From: Desulfovibrio sp. | GTDB taxonomy: Bacteria; Desulfobacterota; Desulfovibrionia; Desulfovibrionales; Desulfovibrionaceae | Direction of reading: 5' to 3' | DNA length: 16,240 nucleotides | NCBI GenBank assembly: GCA_014804905.1 | Contig: JAAUYX010000009.1 | Location: 26,664 to 42,903, forward strand | Shown: in pieces, positions 13,690-16,240 of the stretch | How the letters are laid out: each line of letters begins with the position of its first letter | How positions within the stretch are numbered: position 1 is the stretch's first letter | Program-made: the position numbers and the translations under genes | The notes under the pieces: generated by a model | What the model was told of the DNA's origin: nothing | The model's database searches: none | What the model saw: only the letters and a program-made list of their open reading frames with translations

Positions 13690-15552
13690 ATGCCGGAACC
13701 GGCTGCCGCTCCGCAGGGGGCAACACCTGCCGCCATGAGGGCCGACATGCCCGCGGACATACTCGCCCGCATGGGCGCTCTTGCCCGTGTGCCCGAGCAT
13801 TCCCTGCCGCTCATGACCGCGCTCTCCCAGGGCGAGCCCTTCTGCATCGGGCCCTATTTCTTCCTCGCCGCCGAGGACTGGCTCATGGCCGTGGCCTATC
13901 CGCTGGATGGGCGCTACGACCAGGCAACCTTTGAAGCATCACTTGAAGAAGCCCTGGACCGCACGGGCGCCACGGCCTGCTGGGCCATAGGCCCAGAGCT
14001 TCCCGACCGCCTCGCCCCGCAGATGGTGGACCGGGACCGCTATTATGTGCTTTCGGCCCACGCAGTGCCGCCCTCCCGGCTGCGCGGGCCGCTCAAAAAA
14101 GTGGCGGAAACGCTCACAGTGACGGAAGGCACGACGTTCACGCCGGAGCACCGCCGCCTCTGGGGGGAATTTCTCGGCCGCATCCAGCGCGGCGAAGCTC
14201 CGGCCATGGCCCCCCATGTGGCCGCCCTCTACGCGCGCACGCCCGAGGCGCTCGCGAAAGCGGGCGGTTCCCTACGCCTGCTCGATGCCCGTGATGCGGA
14301 AGGCAGGCTCGTGGCCTGCCTCTTGCTGGACTATGCGCCCGAAAATTTCGTGAGCTATGTGCTGGGCGCGCACTCTCGCGTTCATGGCGTCCCCCACGCC
14401 ACGGATTTGCTGTTCGCCGCCATGCTGGAGCGCGCGCGGGCTGCGGGCAAGCGCTTCATCCACCTGGGCCTCGGCGTCAACGAGGGCATCCTGCGCTTCA
14501 AGCGCAAGTGGGGCGCGCAGCCGGGCCTCCCCTACGTCATGGCGGAATGGACCGAAGCGCCAGGGCGCAAGGCCCAGAGCCAAGACGCCTCTGCCGGGGA
14601 CGATGCCCGGCTCATCCAGGATATGGCCCTCGCCTTCCTGCGCGCCCCGGCCGAGCGCCCGCGCATCGTGGAGGACAGGCCGAGCCGCCGCCCCTTCGCC
14701 ATGCTCTGGGAGGTGGAAAAGAACGGCCGCACCTCATGGGTGGGCGGCAGCGCGCACTTTTTCTGCCACTCCTTCGAGCCCTCCTTCCGCCGCCTGTTCC
14801 GCAAGGTGAATACCGTGCTCTTCGAGGGCCCGCTGGACGAAGGCTTCATGGCCGAAGTGGACCGCGCGGGCCGCACGCCCCTGCCCGGAGCGACTCCCAT
14901 CCTTGAACTGCTGGACGAGGCCGACATCCGGCGGCTTGAGCGCGTGGTCTACGGCCCGCAGGGGGCGCTTGCGCGCAGTTTCGGCCTCGAGCACAAACCA
15001 AGGGTGGATGTGCGGCATCTGCTCGCCACCGCGCGCCCCTGGTGCGCCTTTTTTAGCCTCTGGACGGCCTTTCTGGAGCGCCAGGGCTGGCGCGATTCCG
15101 TGGATATGGAGGCCTGGCGCGTGGCCCATGACATGGGAAAGTCGGTGGTGGGCATGGAGAACCTTGAGGAACAGCTCGACTCCCTGGGCTCGCTGCCATC
15201 CGAGCGGGTGGTGCGCTTCTTCCGCGCCTGCAAGGGCTGGAAGGCGCTCTCGCGCAGGAATATGCGCGCCTACCTCGCAGGAGACCTGGAGGGCATGATG
15301 GGCTCCAGCGCGGAATTTCCCACGCGTACGGAATATGTCATCAGCCGCCGGGACCAGCGCTTCAGGGAGCGGATGCGGCCCTATCTCGAAGAAGGGCGGT
15401 GCGCGGTCTTTGTGGGCTCGGCGCACATGGTCAATCTTACGCACATGCTTGCCGAGGACGGCTTCAGCGTGCGCCAGGCCCCCTTCGGCCTCTTGCCGCG
15501 CCTCAAGCTCGGGCTCAGGCGCTGGCGCGGCGGGGAGGATGTGGCATGGTAG
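13690..15552 (+). CDS. GNAT-like / TraB-GumN-like fusion protein
   Basis: 620 residues if the first ATG is used; the ribosome binding site there is poor, and starts at 13735 or 13747 would shorten the N-terminus by 15 or 19 residues. Residues about 50-290 resemble a FemAB/GNAT-type acyltransferase half: LRLLDARDAEGRLVACLLLD (195-214), GVPHATDLLFAAMLERARAA and LGVNEGILRFKRKWGAQPG (261-279), the last being close to the 'RFKxxxG' end of such folds. Residues about 335-600 match TraB/GumN proteins: WVGGSAHFFCHSF (350-362), VLFEGPLDEGF with E379, SVVGMENLEEQLDSLGSLP (485-503), and CAVFVGSAHMVNLTHML (571-587) with H579. TraB-like domains are thought to be metal-dependent peptidase-like proteins, best known from enterococcal pheromone shutdown, and their bacterial chromosomal role is poorly defined. 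There is no signal peptide and no clear membrane helix. Neither half's substrate can be named. Confidence 0.75.
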   Translation: MPEPAAAPQGATPAAMRADMPADILARMGALARVPEHSLPLMTALSQGEPFCIGPYFFLAAEDWLMAVAYPLDGRYDQATFEASLEEALDRTGATACWAIGPELPDRLAPQMVDRDRYYVLSAHAVPPSRLRGPLKKVAETLTVTEGTTFTPEHRRLWGEFLGRIQRGEAPAMAPHVAALYARTPEALAKAGGSLRLLDARDAEGRLVACLLLDYAPENFVSYVLGAHSRVHGVPHATDLLFAAMLERARAAGKRFIHLGLGVNEGILRFKRKWGAQPGLPYVMAEWTEAPGRKAQSQDASAGDDARLIQDMALAFLRAPAERPRIVEDRPSRRPFAMLWEVEKNGRTSWVGGSAHFFCHSFEPSFRRLFRKVNTVLFEGPLDEGFMAEVDRAGRTPLPGATPILELLDEADIRRLERVVYGPQGALARSFGLEHKPRVDVRHLLATARPWCAFFSLWTAFLERQGWRDSVDMEAWRVAHDMGKSVVGMENLEEQLDSLGSLPSERVVRFFRACKGWKALSRRNMRAYLAGDLEGMMGSSAEFPTRTEYVISRRDQRFRERMRPYLEEGRCAVFVGSAHMVNLTHMLAEDGFSVRQAPFGLLPRLKLGLRRWRGGEDVAW

Positions 15553-16240
15553 GCGCAAACGCCTTGCGGCTGGCCGAGCTCACGGCGCAGGCCATCACCC
15601 CGGACCAGCTCCTTCCCTATGTGGGCGCCGTTTCCGGGCTGGAAAGCCGCCTTTGCGGCGGCTGCGCGCTGCACCACGGCGGCGGCCAGGCCGTGCTCGT
15701 GGCCTATCCGGCGGGAAAGCCCGATGACATGGCCGCCGTTGACGCCGCCCTTGCCGAGGCGCTCGCCCTGCCGGGGCTGGAGCGCATCACGGTCATCGCC
15801 GCCGGACGACCCTCCGCGGCCCCGGCCACGGCTGAAAGCACGGAAGATGCCTATTGGTCCCTGCCCTTGCCCCTTGTGCCGCCGCCCGGACGACGCGGCC
15901 AGAAAGTCCGCAACCTCGTGCGCCGTGCCGGACGGGACATCACCATTGAACAAGTGGGCGGCGCGGCCGCCTGGACGCCGGACCATGCCGTGCTGGCCGA
16001 GGCCTTCATCGCAAGAAAGGGCGAGGCGCTGGATGCGGGAAGCGTCTATATTTTCCGCAAACTGGGCGACTATCTCGCTGCCGCGCCGGACGCGCGCCTT
16101 TTTTCGGCCAGGGATCACTCCGGGCGGCTCCTCGCCTGCGCCATCGGTGATTTTTCCTCATTCACCACTGCCTTTTATATGTTCGCCTTTCGCGCGCCGG
16201 ATGCGCCCCCCGGCACGGCCGACGCCCTGCTCGCGGCGCT
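15546..16240 (+). CDS. GNAT-like acyltransferase, paralogue of the upstream N-terminal half, cut by window edge
   Basis: From the ATG at 15546, preceded by GGAGG at seven bases, a frame with no stop runs to the window end (231 codons plus two bases). It overlaps the last seven bases of the preceding gene. The sequence is colinear with residues about 60-240 of the GNAT-TraB protein. AVLVAYPAGKPDD matches LMAVAYPLDGRYD, and the stretch around YWSLPLPLVPPPGRRGQKV matches YYVLSAHAVPPSRLRGPLK. WTPDHAVLAEAFIAR matches FTPEHRRLWGEFLGR, and RLFSARDHSGRLLACAIGDF matches RLLDARDAEGRLVACLLLDY. The C-terminal GNAT motif and any TraB half lie outside the window, so whether it too is a fusion is unknown. 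No catalytic residue can be named and the substrate is unknown. Confidence 0.72.
   Translation, partial: MVGANALRLAELTAQAITPDQLLPYVGAVSGLESRLCGGCALHHGGGQAVLVAYPAGKPDDMAAVDAALAEALALPGLERITVIAAGRPSAAPATAESTEDAYWSLPLPLVPPPGRRGQKVRNLVRRAGRDITIEQVGGAAAWTPDHAVLAEAFIARKGEALDAGSVYIFRKLGDYLAAAPDARLFSARDHSGRLLACAIGDFSSFTTAFYMFAFRAPDAPPGTADALLAA

Noticed and set aside
12337..13800. A 487-codon minus-strand open frame opposite metY
   Set aside because: metY on the other strand has complete PLP-enzyme signatures; the antisense frame has none.

Overview
The window is dense, GC-rich bacterial DNA with almost no non-coding space. Gene content and codon bias fit a sulfate reducer of the Desulfovibrionaceae (Deltaproteobacteria/Desulfobacterota). 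The main pointers are a Re-type citrate synthase next to an isocitrate dehydrogenase and an aconitase-family protein, sulfide-dependent methionine synthesis (MetY), and very strong GGAGG ribosome binding sites. The taxon is inferred; no rRNA or other marker gene is present.

Region 1 (1-5434). At the left edge the first 39 codons of a probable ribosomal protein L11 methyltransferase-type gene read leftward. Diverging from it is a four-gene operon reading rightward: a class I SAM-dependent methyltransferase, a YcaO-domain protein with a C-terminal TPR-like region, FolC (dihydrofolate/folylpolyglutamate synthase) and an M18 metallo-aminopeptidase. Each junction overlaps (ATGA, 14 bp, ATGA), so the four products are probably translationally coupled.

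Region 2 (5484-12195, minus strand). In transcription order this is a five-gene operon: Re-citrate synthase-like protein with a fused C-terminal PDC/Cache-type domain, isocitrate dehydrogenase, a LysE/RhtB-family exporter, an aconitase-superfamily hydratase, and a small single-pass membrane protein. The three enzymes together form the oxidative branch from oxaloacetate plus acetyl-CoA to 2-oxoglutarate, used in such anaerobes mainly to make glutamate. A perfect 15-bp stem sits between the hydratase and the membrane protein gene.

Region 3 (12421-16240, plus strand). Divergent from region 2 across a 225-bp intergenic stretch with possible promoters both ways is O-acetylhomoserine sulfhydrylase (MetY). 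It is followed after 3 bp by a 620-residue protein joining a GNAT-like half to a TraB/GumN-like half, and then, overlapping it, by a second GNAT-like gene that runs off the window and appears to be a paralogue of the first protein's N-terminal half.

Most of the window is core metabolism. The parts that look least described are the methyltransferase-YcaO pair, the sensor-type domain on the citrate synthase, the GNAT-TraB fusion with its tandem paralogue, and the coenzyme-site residues of the isocitrate dehydrogenase. No mobile element, CRISPR array, tRNA or rRNA was seen.
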